From NCBI GenBank assembly GCA_016201045.1, contig JACQDM010000008.1, positions 1 through 64,000 on the forward strand: 64,000 nt of DNA, in the 5' to 3' direction. The translations under genes were made by a program, and so were the position numbers. The notes under the pieces were generated by a model that saw nothing but the letters and a program-made list of their open reading frames with translations, ran no database searches and was not told the origin of the DNA. Of this stretch, positions 39,106 through 47,123 are shown piece after piece. Every line of letters starts with the position of its first letter. The stretch's first letter is position 1. This stretch comes from Afipia sp. Its GTDB lineage: Bacteria > Pseudomonadota > Alphaproteobacteria > Rhizobiales > Xanthobacteraceae.

Positions 39106-39167
39106 GATTCCCCCGGCAGCAACATGCCACGCCGGAACCCGGCGGGTCGAGTCGTGCAAGGGCCGAA

Positions 39168-40046
39168 CTACGGAGAACCGAGACCGATCAACTGCCGGAT
39201 GTTTTCGGGCGTCGCGCCTTCTGCGCGCAATTCGCGCAACCCCGTGGCTGCCGTCGATTTCGAGAGCTTCTTTCCGGTCTCGTCGAACAGCAACTTGTGG
39301 TGCCGGTAGACCGGCTGCGGCAGATCGAGCAATTCCTGAAGCAGGCGGTGGACGCTGGTCGCCCAGAACAGGTCCTGTCCGCGCACGATATGCGTCACGC
39401 CCTGCAGCGCGTCGTCGATGACGACCGACAGATGATAGCTGGTCGGCGTTTCCTTACGCGCGAGCACGACGTCGCCCCAACGTTCGGGTGACGCTTCGAC
39501 AGACCCGGTTTCGCCGTTCGGTCCAACACCCTCTTCAGTCCACGACAATTTGCCGATGCTTGCAACTGCAACTGCCATGTCGAGCCGGGACACATACGGC
39601 GCGCCGGAAGCAATTTTTCTGTCGCGTTCCTTCTGCAACATTCCTTTGGCATCGCCCGGATAAAGCGGTCCGTTGTCGGGATCGCGCGGCCACGGCGATA
39701 CTTTATCTTTTGCCTGCACCAAGGCCTTGAGCTGCGAGCGGCTCTCGAATGCGGGAAAGATGAGACCTTCATGCTCGAGCCGCTCAAGGCTTTCGCGATA
39801 GACCGCCAGATGTTCCGATTGCCGGCGCACTGGCTGCTCCCATTCGATTCCGAGCCACGACAGGTCTTCGTAGATGGCCGTCTCGAATTCCGCCCGGCAG
39901 CGGGTATTGTCGATGTCCTCGATGCGCAGCAAAAAACGGCCGCCGCTTTTGCGCGCCAGATCGAAATTCAATAAAGCCGAATAGGCATGGCCGAGATGGA
40001 GATATCCATTCGGACTCGGCGCAAATCTGAAAACGGGTGGCGGCAT
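39168..40046 (-). CDS. gluQRS: glutamyl-Q tRNA(Asp) synthetase
   Basis: Attaches glutamate to queuosine at position 34 of tRNA-Asp. It is a short, 292-residue homologue of the catalytic half of GluRS with no anticodon domain. The class I motifs are HLGH (17-20) and KLSKS (about 259-263). The zinc-binding cysteines of the E. coli enzyme are missing: the matching segment reads LIFPAFESRSQL and the only cysteine is in NTRCRAEF. ATG 40046 is chosen. Divergent from the alkA-type gene. Confidence 0.92.
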   Translation of the reverse strand: MPPPVFRFAPSPNGYLHLGHAYSALLNFDLARKSGGRFLLRIEDIDNTRCRAEFETAIYEDLSWLGIEWEQPVRRQSEHLAVYRESLERLEHEGLIFPAFESRSQLKALVQAKDKVSPWPRDPDNGPLYPGDAKGMLQKERDRKIASGAPYVSRLDMAVAVASIGKLSWTEEGVGPNGETGSVEASPERWGDVVLARKETPTSYHLSVVIDDALQGVTHIVRGQDLFWATSVHRLLQELLDLPQPVYRHHKLLFDETGKKLSKSTAATGLRELRAEGATPENIRQLIGLGSP

Positions 40047-40119
40047 CGTCCAGTCTCTGCTCCGCACTCAAGGGCAGCGTTTGCGCTTACGTGCGATTCC
40101 ATTCAAACTCCCAAATAGA

Positions 40120-40890
40120 ATGACAGTCCATCTCAACACGCAACAGGACCTCGATGACGCGATCAACGCGCTGGTCAATCTCGACCCGCGGCTGAAACCC
40201 GTTCTCGATGTCGCCGGAATGCCTGCGCTCAGACGACGCGAACCCGGTTTCGCTGGTCTCGCCGCGATTGTCTGTGGCCAGCAGCTCTCGACCAAGGCGG
40301 CAGCCTCGATCTGGGGACGCGTCAGCGCGGCATTCGATCCGTTTCATCACGAGACGCTCAAGAGAGCGCGCTCCGACAAACTCGGCCGGCTCGGCTTGTC
40401 GGGAGCCAAGATCAAGTCGCTGAAATTCATCGCGCGCGAATTGTGCGAGGAGCGGCTGAACCTCGACGTACTGGCCGAAGAAGACGCCGATATCGCGCAC
40501 GCGACGCTGACGAAACTTCACGGCATCGGGCCTTGGAGCGCCGACATCTACCTTCTGTTTTGCTTGGGACACGGCGACGCATGGCCTGCGGGCGACCTTG
40601 CGGTGCAGGAAGCAATGCGGATCGGACTTAACCTCAAGAAGCGCCCGACGGAAAAAGAAATGCAGCCGCTTGCGGAGCCGTGGCGGCCGCTGCGCGGGGC
40701 CGCCGCGCATTTGTGGTGGGCGTACTATCACGCAGTGAAGAAACGCGAAGGCGTTTTGCCGAGCGATTCGAAAAGCGTTTCAAACACCAAACGCGTTTCA
40801 AACAAGTCGCGCGTCGTTAAACGGTCACGACCGGGGAGAAAGAATGCGGTACGAAAGTCTGCATCGAAAAAACCCGGAAGACGAAAATGA
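40120..40890 (+). CDS. DNA-3-methyladenine glycosylase II (AlkA-like, HhH-GPD)
   Basis: Base-excision repair glycosylase that removes alkylated bases. The 256-residue protein has the HhH-GPD core: AGLAAIVCGQQLSTKAAASIWGR, the hairpin LHGIGPWSADIYLL and the catalytic aspartate in PAGDLAVQEA (about D158). The C-terminal ~40 residues are very basic (KSRVVKRSRPGRKN), perhaps for DNA contact. The N-terminal AlkA subdomain is absent, as in AlkA-like Mag-type proteins. Start ATG at 40120. Its stop overlaps the next gene as ATGA. Confidence 0.92.
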   Translation: MTVHLNTQQDLDDAINALVNLDPRLKPVLDVAGMPALRRREPGFAGLAAIVCGQQLSTKAAASIWGRVSAAFDPFHHETLKRARSDKLGRLGLSGAKIKSLKFIARELCEERLNLDVLAEEDADIAHATLTKLHGIGPWSADIYLLFCLGHGDAWPAGDLAVQEAMRIGLNLKKRPTEKEMQPLAEPWRPLRGAAAHLWWAYYHAVKKREGVLPSDSKSVSNTKRVSNKSRVVKRSRPGRKNAVRKSASKKPGRRK

Positions 40891-41978
40891 ATTCCGTTCA
40901 ACTCGTCGTCGCACGCAACGATCTGAAGACCTCCAAGATCATCGAGGCGCCTTTACCGTCGATCGCGCAACTGCCGGACGATGGCTTGCTCGTGAAAGTC
41001 GACCGCTTCGCTTTCACCGCCAACAACATAACCTACGCTATTCTGGGCGATCAGTTGAAATACTGGGACCTGTTCCCGGCACCCGAAGGATTAGGAATTG
41101 TCCCGGTCTGGGGTTTCGGTGAAGTCGCCGAATCGCGTCATCCGGACATCGCGAGGGGCGAAATCCTGTTCGGCTATTTTCCGATGGCGACGCATCTTGT
41201 GATCGAAGCGAAAAATCTCAAACGCAGCGGATTCAGCGACGGCGCGGCGCATCGCCAGAATGTCTCGCCGGTCTACAATGCCTATGCGCGCGTCAAGGGC
41301 GACGCGGCCTTCGTTGGACGCGAAGGCGATTATCAGGCATTGCTGCGTCCGCTGTTCATGCTGTCGTTTCTGGTCGACGACTTCCTTGCGGAAAATGAAT
41401 TCTTCGGCGCAAAGAGCGTGATCCTGTCGAGCGCATCCAGCAAGACCGCGTTCGGCCTCGCTTGGCTGTTGCGCACCAACCGAAAACCCATTCGCGTCAT
41501 CGGACTTACCTCGCCGAGCAATGCCGCCTTCGTAAAGTCGCTCGGCTGCTACGACGAGATCGTGACTTACGACGACATCGAGAAGATGCCGTCCACAAGT
41601 CCTGTCGCGTTCGTGGACATGGCGGGCAACGGAGACGTCCGCGCGCGGCTCCACAATCACTTTCGCGACATGATGAAATGCAGCTGCCGCGTCGGCCTGA
41701 CGCATCAGGATGGCGCACCCGATGGCGAAAATCTTCCCGGTGCAAAGCCACGATGGTTCTTTGCGCCGGACCAGATTCGCAAACGCGCCAAGGAGTGGGG
41801 ACCCGGCGGGCTCGATCAGCGATTCGGCGGGGCGTTCTCTCGCTTCACCGCAGACATCGGGCCGAAGCTCAGGATCGTCACGGGGCATGGACCAGACGCG
41901 GTTCAGCGCGTCTATCTCGACTCTCTCTCCGGGCGCGTGAAACCAGACGAAGCGCACATGCTGTCGATGGCCCGCTAG
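40887..41978 (+). CDS. DUF2855 family protein (MDR-like)
   Basis: The 363-residue protein matches DUF2855: MNSVQLVVARNDLKT at the start, FTANNITYAILGDQLKYWDLFP and VWGFGEVAESRH. The middle (SVILSSASSKTAFGLAWLL, IRVIGLTSPSN) resembles the nucleotide-binding part of quinone oxidoreductases (MDR superfamily). No reaction is established. Its ATG overlaps the stop of the AlkA-like gene, so the two are translationally coupled. Confidence 0.88.
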   Translation: MNSVQLVVARNDLKTSKIIEAPLPSIAQLPDDGLLVKVDRFAFTANNITYAILGDQLKYWDLFPAPEGLGIVPVWGFGEVAESRHPDIARGEILFGYFPMATHLVIEAKNLKRSGFSDGAAHRQNVSPVYNAYARVKGDAAFVGREGDYQALLRPLFMLSFLVDDFLAENEFFGAKSVILSSASSKTAFGLAWLLRTNRKPIRVIGLTSPSNAAFVKSLGCYDEIVTYDDIEKMPSTSPVAFVDMAGNGDVRARLHNHFRDMMKCSCRVGLTHQDGAPDGENLPGAKPRWFFAPDQIRKRAKEWGPGGLDQRFGGAFSRFTADIGPKLRIVTGHGPDAVQRVYLDSLSGRVKPDEAHMLSMAR

Positions 41979-42092
41979 GCAGGAACCGGCGCGCGCCGGA
42001 TAGCGCCGAAACGCTCTTCACAATCCCGTCACGCTCCCTGTAGTATGTCCGTGTGAGCTGCTTCGCAGCCAATAGGGGGCCGGGAGCGTTAC

Positions 42093-42650
42093 TTGAACGC
42101 ACATGTCTCGCAAGGCGGTTGGCCGGTACTGGTATTGAACGCGGACTTCCGGCCGCTGAGTTACTATCCGCTGTCGCTCTGGTCGTGGCAGGACGCGGTC
42201 AAGGCAGTGTTCCTCGAGCGCGTCAACATCGTCGCGAACTACGAGCACGCGGTCCACAGCCCATCCTTTGAAATGCAGTTGCCGAGCGTGGTGTCGCTCA
42301 AGTCGTTCGTGAAACCGACGACGCATCCCGCGTTCACGCGGTTCAACGTTTTTCTCCGCGATCGCTTCACTTGCCAATACTGCACGTCGCAGGAAGACCT
42401 GACGTTCGACCATATCGTCCCTCGCTCGCGCGGCGGGCAAACAACGTGGGACAACGTCGTTGCCGCCTGCTCGCCGTGCAATCTCCGCAAGGGCAACATG
42501 ACGATGACTCAGGCGCGGATGCATCCGCGCCAGATGCCGTTCGCGCCGACCGTGCATCAGCTTCACCGCAACGGCAGACTGTTCCCGCCGAACTATCTGC
42601 ACGACAGCTGGCTCGACTATCTCTATTGGGATACCGAACTCGATCCGTAG
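42093..42650 (+). CDS. HNH endonuclease
   Basis: The 185-residue protein has a C-terminal HNH domain: CQYC (94-97), the metal-binding DH pair in LTFDHIVPRSRGG (106-107), the central Asn in TTWDNVVAACSPCN and the second zinc cysteine pair C126/C129. The N-terminal half (VLVLNADFRPLSYYPLSLWSWQDAVKAVFLERV) is a conserved extension. This stand-alone form is widespread and chromosomal in alphaproteobacteria and is probably housekeeping, not a mobile restriction enzyme. The start is TTG with GGGAGCGTTAC upstream; a short hairpin (42057-42069) lies in the leader. Confidence 0.88.
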   Translation: MNAHVSQGGWPVLVLNADFRPLSYYPLSLWSWQDAVKAVFLERVNIVANYEHAVHSPSFEMQLPSVVSLKSFVKPTTHPAFTRFNVFLRDRFTCQYCTSQEDLTFDHIVPRSRGGQTTWDNVVAACSPCNLRKGNMTMTQARMHPRQMPFAPTVHQLHRNGRLFPPNYLHDSWLDYLYWDTELDP

Positions 42651-42653
42651 GTT

Positions 42654-43481
42654 TCAGCGCGCCGCTGTCCGGTAAAGTCCGGACACACTTTTCCATATGG
42701 CGTCCTTGAACTTGGTCACCGGAGGGTCCGGCAAAATCTGCGGCGGCGCGGATCGCTTCTTGCAATCCCCAACAAGCCGCAGAATCCACACTTCACCGTC
42801 CGTGAAGTAAGGATCATCTTCGCCATTGCGTCCGAGCAGCGTGGGCCCGATCCCCATGACCTGATAACGAGCTTCGATCATGCCCGCCGATTGCAGATCG
42901 GCCTCAATCAGAGTTCGTTCGGCGTCGATATCGGCCGAGATGTGATGCGTGATCGCGCCTGTGTATCGACTGAGACCGACGCTCTTGTCGAATGTCGCAG
43001 CGCCAAGCCAGACAGGACGCCTTTCCTCGCCCTGATCGAGAACCTTCCACAGCCGGACATGACTGCGCTGGTCGGCGCTTTTGCCGAGCGGCCTTTCGAA
43101 CGCGAGGTCTTCCTTGCGGCCCGCATAGAACAAATTGCTGACGGGCGCGGCCGGATAAGGCTGGTCGAAGATTACACTGCGCGAGATTTCAAGACTTGAG
43201 CGCCATGTGATTGGATCGGCGGCGTACCAGCCAGCCTCACGCATCGCGCAAAGAATATCCTGCGATGACCCGACCATTCCAACATTGATCGGATCGGCGG
43301 GAATTCCCTGCGCAGTCGCCGTCACCATTGGTAGACCGTCCAGCTTCTTCTGATGTTCGTAGTGCCGCCAGATCGACGGCAGAAGAAAATAGGCCGCGAC
43401 CAGATAGAGAAGGAGAATCGGCAGAAAAATCTCAAGCGAACCCTTGAGACTGAACCGCAGAATCTTTTTGCGATCGTGCAT
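42654..43481 (-). CDS. LssY_C domain membrane protein
   Basis: The 275-residue protein has one N-terminal helix (LEIFLPILLLYLVAAYFLLPSIW) and an LssY C-terminal domain: ADPINVGMVGSSQDILCAMREAGWYAADP, then FYAGRKEDLAFERPLG and HVRLWKV. In many bacteria this domain is fused to a PAP2 or DedA module; here it stands alone with an anchor. Function is unknown. It is convergent with the HNH gene. Confidence 0.82.
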   Translation of the reverse strand: MHDRKKILRFSLKGSLEIFLPILLLYLVAAYFLLPSIWRHYEHQKKLDGLPMVTATAQGIPADPINVGMVGSSQDILCAMREAGWYAADPITWRSSLEISRSVIFDQPYPAAPVSNLFYAGRKEDLAFERPLGKSADQRSHVRLWKVLDQGEERRPVWLGAATFDKSVGLSRYTGAITHHISADIDAERTLIEADLQSAGMIEARYQVMGIGPTLLGRNGEDDPYFTDGEVWILRLVGDCKKRSAPPQILPDPPVTKFKDAIWKSVSGLYRTAAR

Positions 43482-43532
43482 ATCGGTCTGCGCTCATGCC
43501 AACGGTTGCCATTGCAACCTTCGCAAATGAAA

Positions 43533-43557
43533 GCGGCCGGGTGAACCACCCGGCCGC
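43533..43557 (-). terminator. intrinsic terminator after the 43583-44062 gene
   Basis: GCGGCCGGGTG, a three-base loop and CACCCGGCCGC form an 11-pair stem. On the minus strand it lies 25 bases after the stop of the preceding gene and is followed by TTTCATTT. Confidence 0.65.
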
Positions 43558-43582
43558 GATCCTTGCTTCGATAAATTTAGGT

Positions 43583-44062
43583 TCAGCCCTTTAGCTTGGC
43601 GTTGCACTGGCTGTAATAGCCGCCGCCCTTCTGAATCCATTTCAGGTCGCCATTGCCGCTGCCGGCCTTGTTGGCGTTGTACTGATCGAGGCAGGTGTGC
43701 ATCCGCGCCTTGCCCGCGCTCTCCGACGAGTATTTCGGAGAAACGGCGGTCGGGAAAGCGACCGGGCCGGATGCAACCGGCGCCGCGGCAGGCTTCGGTG
43801 CCGGCGCGGCCTTCGCTTCGGCTTTCGGCGGGGCCACGGGAGCAGGTGCCGGTGCAGCGGTCGCCGCAGGCTTGGCGTCGGCCGAGCAGTCCGACTTGCG
43901 GAAGTCATTCCACTTCTTGGTACCGAGAGAGCCGTCTTTCTTGGCAGCTTCATACTTGGCGCTGCATTCCTGCATCGTCAGAGCCTGAGCCGGAACGGTC
44001 GCCGTGGCCGCAGCGAAGCCAAAAAGCGCGCCAGCAAAAATCGCATAAGATTTGATCGTCAT
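43583..44062 (-). CDS. small secreted protein with two PsiF-like cysteine modules
   Basis: The 159-residue protein has a signal peptide (cut likely after AQA), then two similar cysteine modules joined by a long Ala/Pro linker. Module 1 runs from C33 to C59 (MQECSAKYEAAKKDG...KW...C) and module 2 from C124 to C153 (MHTCLDQYNANKAG...KW...C). Each could hold one disulfide. The layout recalls the PsiF repeat of the divergent neighbour at 44251. I do not recognise a function. Periplasmic location is inferred. Confidence 0.75.
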   Translation of the reverse strand: MTIKSYAIFAGALFGFAAATATVPAQALTMQECSAKYEAAKKDGSLGTKKWNDFRKSDCSADAKPAATAAPAPAPVAPPKAEAKAAPAPKPAAAPVASGPVAFPTAVSPKYSSESAGKARMHTCLDQYNANKAGSGNGDLKWIQKGGGYYSQCNAKLKG

Positions 44063-44250
44063 CTAAGAATCTCCTGTCACCGGATTCAGTGAGGGCCGCA
44101 TTCTAGCGCGGCCAAATCCCGATTCAACGAAGGGCGCGCAGGGCCCATCAAATATTGATGATCTGAAGGAGCGATCTTGCAGTGCGGCGTTCACCCGGCA
44201 TTCATGCTCGCGGGACGACGGTTTTTCGGTTTTCAATCCGAGGTGCAAAC

Positions 44251-44514
44251 ATGAAATTGTTCTCTACTCCTACAATCGCCGCCGCTGTCGCTTCGTTCGT
44301 TCTCATCGGGTCTGCCGTCGCACAGACGACCGCGACGCCATCGACGACAACGACAAAATCCCAGCCGGCCGAGAAGAAAGCCGAAAAACCGCGCACCGCC
44401 GAATCGATCGAATGCTCGAAGGAGGCGGACGCCAAGGGATTGCACGGCAAGGAGCGCAAGAAATTCCGCTCCGAGTGCAAGAAAAACGCGAAGGGCGATT
44501 CCAAGGCCAACTAA
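44251..44514 (+). CDS. PsiF repeat-containing secreted protein
   Basis: The 87-residue protein has a signal peptide (TIAAAVASFVLIGSAVAQ) and one PsiF repeat with cysteines C55 and C76 (ESIECSKEADAKGL, KKFRSECKKN). PsiF is phosphate-starvation induced in E. coli; the role is unknown. GAGGTGCAAAC precedes the ATG. It lies between the two-module protein and dsbB. Confidence 0.82.
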   Translation: MKLFSTPTIAAAVASFVLIGSAVAQTTATPSTTTTKSQPAEKKAEKPRTAESIECSKEADAKGLHGKERKKFRSECKKNAKGDSKAN

Positions 44515-44544
44515 TGTTCGGTATCCGCCGGGCCGCCTCGCGAA

Positions 44545-45072
44545 CTAACGCGAGGCCGCTCGGGCGCCCCACAGAGCGACTACCGCCATCGCAAGTGAAA
44601 TCAGAACGTTGTAGCCCGCAAGCGAAAGGCCAAGAAACCGCCACTGCACTTCGTCGCAGCGGATTACCTTCACCGTCTTGATGCTGTCCAGAAGACTGCC
44701 GCTGTCGAGCTTGAGCAGCGGACCCGTGCAATCGGTCGGACCCTGCCAGAATCCCCATTCGACGCCGGAGTGGTAAACCCCGAGCAGGGCGTTGGCGATG
44801 GCGGCAAGTGCAGCTACGGCAAACGCCATCACGAGAATGTTGCGCGATGTCCCGCGCGATGCTGCGAAAGCGATCAGCACGGCAAGCGGAATGAGAAAAT
44901 AGTAGGCGTAGCGCTGCTCAAGGCACAGCGGACACGGCACGATTCCCAGGACAAGCTGAAAAAACCACGCGCCGCCGATGGTCAGCGCCGCAATAGCGCC
45001 GAGCAAGATCGCCGCATAACTCGCCTCCCGCGAGGCGACGGCGCTGGATGAATTTGTCAACGTCTCAGCCAC
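44545..45072 (-). CDS. dsbB: disulfide bond formation protein DsbB
   Basis: Inner-membrane quinone-linked oxidase that re-oxidises DsbA. The 175-residue protein has four helices, the first periplasmic cysteine pair CPLC (47-50) and the second pair in PTDCTGP and IRCDE (about 114 and 139). All four catalytic cysteines are present. No dsbA is adjacent. Confidence 0.93.
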   Translation of the reverse strand: MAETLTNSSSAVASREASYAAILLGAIAALTIGGAWFFQLVLGIVPCPLCLEQRYAYYFLIPLAVLIAFAASRGTSRNILVMAFAVAALAAIANALLGVYHSGVEWGFWQGPTDCTGPLLKLDSGSLLDSIKTVKVIRCDEVQWRFLGLSLAGYNVLISLAMAVVALWGARAASR

Positions 45073-45215
45073 GACTTCTTCTCCCTGATCGGCAGCGTCG
45101 TAACCCGGTCACTGTAGAATGTCGACGCGCGCGCAATCACAGGCGGTTGACCGCGAGCCCGCGCGGGCTATATTCCGCTGACTTCGCGGCCTTCTTCAAC
45201 AACACGGCCTCGCAA

Positions 45216-45300
45216 GCCCCTGTGGCGGAATTGGTAGACGCGCTCGACTCAAAATCGAGTTCCGCAAGGAGTGCTGGTTCGATTCCGGCCAGGGGCACCA
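45216..45300 (+). tRNA. tRNA-Leu(CAA)
   Basis: The 85-base gene starts GCCCCTG and ends CAGGGGC-A-CCA, with CCA encoded. The D-arm reads GGCGGAATTGGTAGACGC. The anticodon stem CTCGA/TCGAG encloses the loop CTCAAAA, giving anticodon CAA. A long variable arm (GTTCCGCAAGGAGT-type) and the T-arm GGTTCGATTCC confirm a class II leucine tRNA. Confidence 0.96.
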
Positions 45301-45348
45301 CCTCTTCCGACAATTTGCGGTCCGGCGCGTCGTGCCCTTTGAGCAGCG

Positions 45349-46224
45349 TCAGTTCTTGATGTCGGCTGGCACACTGCCCCTCTCAATAGCGGGCACAATC
45401 GGCGGCTGGCCCGTCTCCGCTAAAATGTCCTGCGCGGGCTTGGTCAGCAAGAACTTCACGAACGCGCTGGCCTGTTTCGGATTCTTCGCGCTGCCCGGCA
45501 CGGTTGCGGCGTTGCGGATCGCTTCGCTCATGTTGACGCTCGCCGGAAAGCGAATGATAGCGACATCGTTCTTGGCCGCAACAGCAGATGAATAGTAGAC
45601 GACCGCCGCATTCGCCGTGCCCTCGCGCACAGCCTTTACGGTTTCGGGAATCGACGAGGGTTTGGACGCATCGCCCACTGAAGCGTCGATGATCTTCTGC
45701 GCAAGCTCGGGCTTGCCTTCGGCTTCGGCCCCGCGCTTGAGGAAAGAGATCGTGCGATTGGTTGCGAGATCCTTCTCCGCCGTCACGCGAAGAAATTTCA
45801 CGTCGGGCTTTGCAAGATCCGAAACCTGCCTGATTCCGTGCGGATTTCCCTTAGCAGCAATCACCACCATTTCGTTTGCAGAAAAGACGACGTACCATGA
45901 CGCTGCATCCTGACCGTTCGCGGCGATTTTCTTGCCCATCAAGTCCTGGTCGACGACAGCGGGTGAGGACGAGGCGAACACGTCGCAGACGTCGCCTTTC
46001 AGAATTCGTTCGGCCAATTCCTTCGAGGTGCCGCCCGTCAGATTGATCGTGACGTCCTTGTTGTTGGCCTCGAACACTTTCTTCAGCTCACGCAAGGGGC
46101 CGGCAAGCGAGTCGGCATGAAGGATTTCGATTGTTCCGGCGAACGCCTTTCCAGAGGTAAGCGCGAGAAAAATTGCAAAACAAAAAGCAACAATCGGCTG
46201 AAACCGAAACCAACCCCGGCGCAT
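45349..46224 (-). CDS. ModA-like substrate-binding protein of an ABC transporter
   Basis: The 291-residue periplasmic protein has a signal peptide (IVAFCFAIFLALTSGKAFA) and a ModA/PBP-II-like fold: IEILHADSLAGPLRELKK, TGGTSKELAERILKGDVCDVFASSS and, near the end, SAKNPKQASAFVKFLLTKPAQ. Molybdate/tungstate-type oxyanion binding is suggested by family; no permease or ATPase gene is adjacent. GGGAGG precedes the ATG at 46224. Confidence 0.85.
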   Translation of the reverse strand: MRRGWFRFQPIVAFCFAIFLALTSGKAFAGTIEILHADSLAGPLRELKKVFEANNKDVTINLTGGTSKELAERILKGDVCDVFASSSPAVVDQDLMGKKIAANGQDAASWYVVFSANEMVVIAAKGNPHGIRQVSDLAKPDVKFLRVTAEKDLATNRTISFLKRGAEAEGKPELAQKIIDASVGDASKPSSIPETVKAVREGTANAAVVYYSSAVAAKNDVAIIRFPASVNMSEAIRNAATVPGSAKNPKQASAFVKFLLTKPAQDILAETGQPPIVPAIERGSVPADIKN

Positions 46225-46323
46225 CGTCAAATCCTCCCGTTCCAAGTTCTTATTTTTGCGAACAGTTAGCCGACGCAAACGAAATGTCCACAAGGACTTC
46301 CGTCGCTGATTGCTGCGCTGCCG

Positions 46324-47094
46324 TCAGCGCGGCTCGACCACGAGGCACTGGATTGCGCGACCGAAATATCCCTTCTCGTCCCCAAGGCGTGAAACTGCGA
46401 GTCCCGCGCCATCCTGACCCAGCGTCATTTCGGAATTCAGCAGTATCCACTCGCCGACCGGCTCGCGCGCCATCGTCACGGTGAGATCGGCGTTGATAAA
46501 GATCCACTTCTTGAAGTCGAGAACCGACGAGACGCCGTTGGAGAAATCCGCCGCGAGTGCGACGCGCATCGCCTGAGAGATCGGAAATCCCTCGACGATG
46601 GGACGGTCGCCGCGAAACCAGATCGCAGCGGGGCCGGGCGTGAGGAAACTGCCGCGCACAGCGCGAAGCGTCGTGCTGGTCAGAAAATTGTTTCTACCGT
46701 GCGGCGGCTGCAGTACGCCGTCCTGCTGGAACGGGACATCGATCTTTTCTTCGGCGACGACACCCGGAAAAACTACATCTTGCTTGCGGATTTTCAGGAC
46801 AGTCGCACGCACGACCTCGACGCCTTCCGCCAATAATTGAAAACCGCAAAGCTGGATCTTGCGGCCCTCGCGCAGAACCTCGGTTTCAATCGTCAAAGGC
46901 GCGACCGGCACCGGCCGCATCAGATCGATCGTGAGCCTTGCAATCTGCATCGGAACGGCAGTCGGAATCCGCTCAGCCGCCCACACGATCAGCGACGACG
47001 GCGCGCCGACGTGCTGCATGCCGGGATCCCACGGCCCACCGGCATGCACCGACGTGAGGACCTTGTTTCCTTCGACGCGAAAGACCGCTTCCAT
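46324..47094 (-). CDS. thioesterase family protein (TesB-like double hotdog)
   Basis: The 256-residue protein has two hotdog halves: GGPWDPGMQHVGAPSSLIVWAAER and RLTIDLMRPVPVAPL in the first, and DFSNGVSSVLDFKKWIFINADLTVTMAREPVGEWI in the second, as in acyl-CoA thioesterase II-like proteins. The specific acyl-CoA substrate is unknown. It runs in the same direction as the nitronate monooxygenase gene upstream, 29 bases away, so an operon is likely. Confidence 0.87.
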   Translation of the reverse strand: MEAVFRVEGNKVLTSVHAGGPWDPGMQHVGAPSSLIVWAAERIPTAVPMQIARLTIDLMRPVPVAPLTIETEVLREGRKIQLCGFQLLAEGVEVVRATVLKIRKQDVVFPGVVAEEKIDVPFQQDGVLQPPHGRNNFLTSTTLRAVRGSFLTPGPAAIWFRGDRPIVEGFPISQAMRVALAADFSNGVSSVLDFKKWIFINADLTVTMAREPVGEWILLNSEMTLGQDGAGLAVSRLGDEKGYFGRAIQCLVVEPR

Positions 47095-47123
47095 GCTTCA
47101 ACATCGCTTCGTGAAATTTCCGA

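Noticed and set aside
42031-42089. ACGCTCCC/GGGAGCGT inverted repeat that could hide the HNH gene's ribosome binding site
   Set aside because: A likely promoter (TTCACA, 18 bases, TAGTAT at 42041-42046) puts the transcript start near 42053, so the first arm would not be in the mRNA.
42093-42650. HNH nuclease as part of a restriction or mobile system
   Set aside because: No methylase, intron, phage or toxin gene is adjacent, codon composition matches neighbours, and this stand-alone form is a common chromosomal gene.
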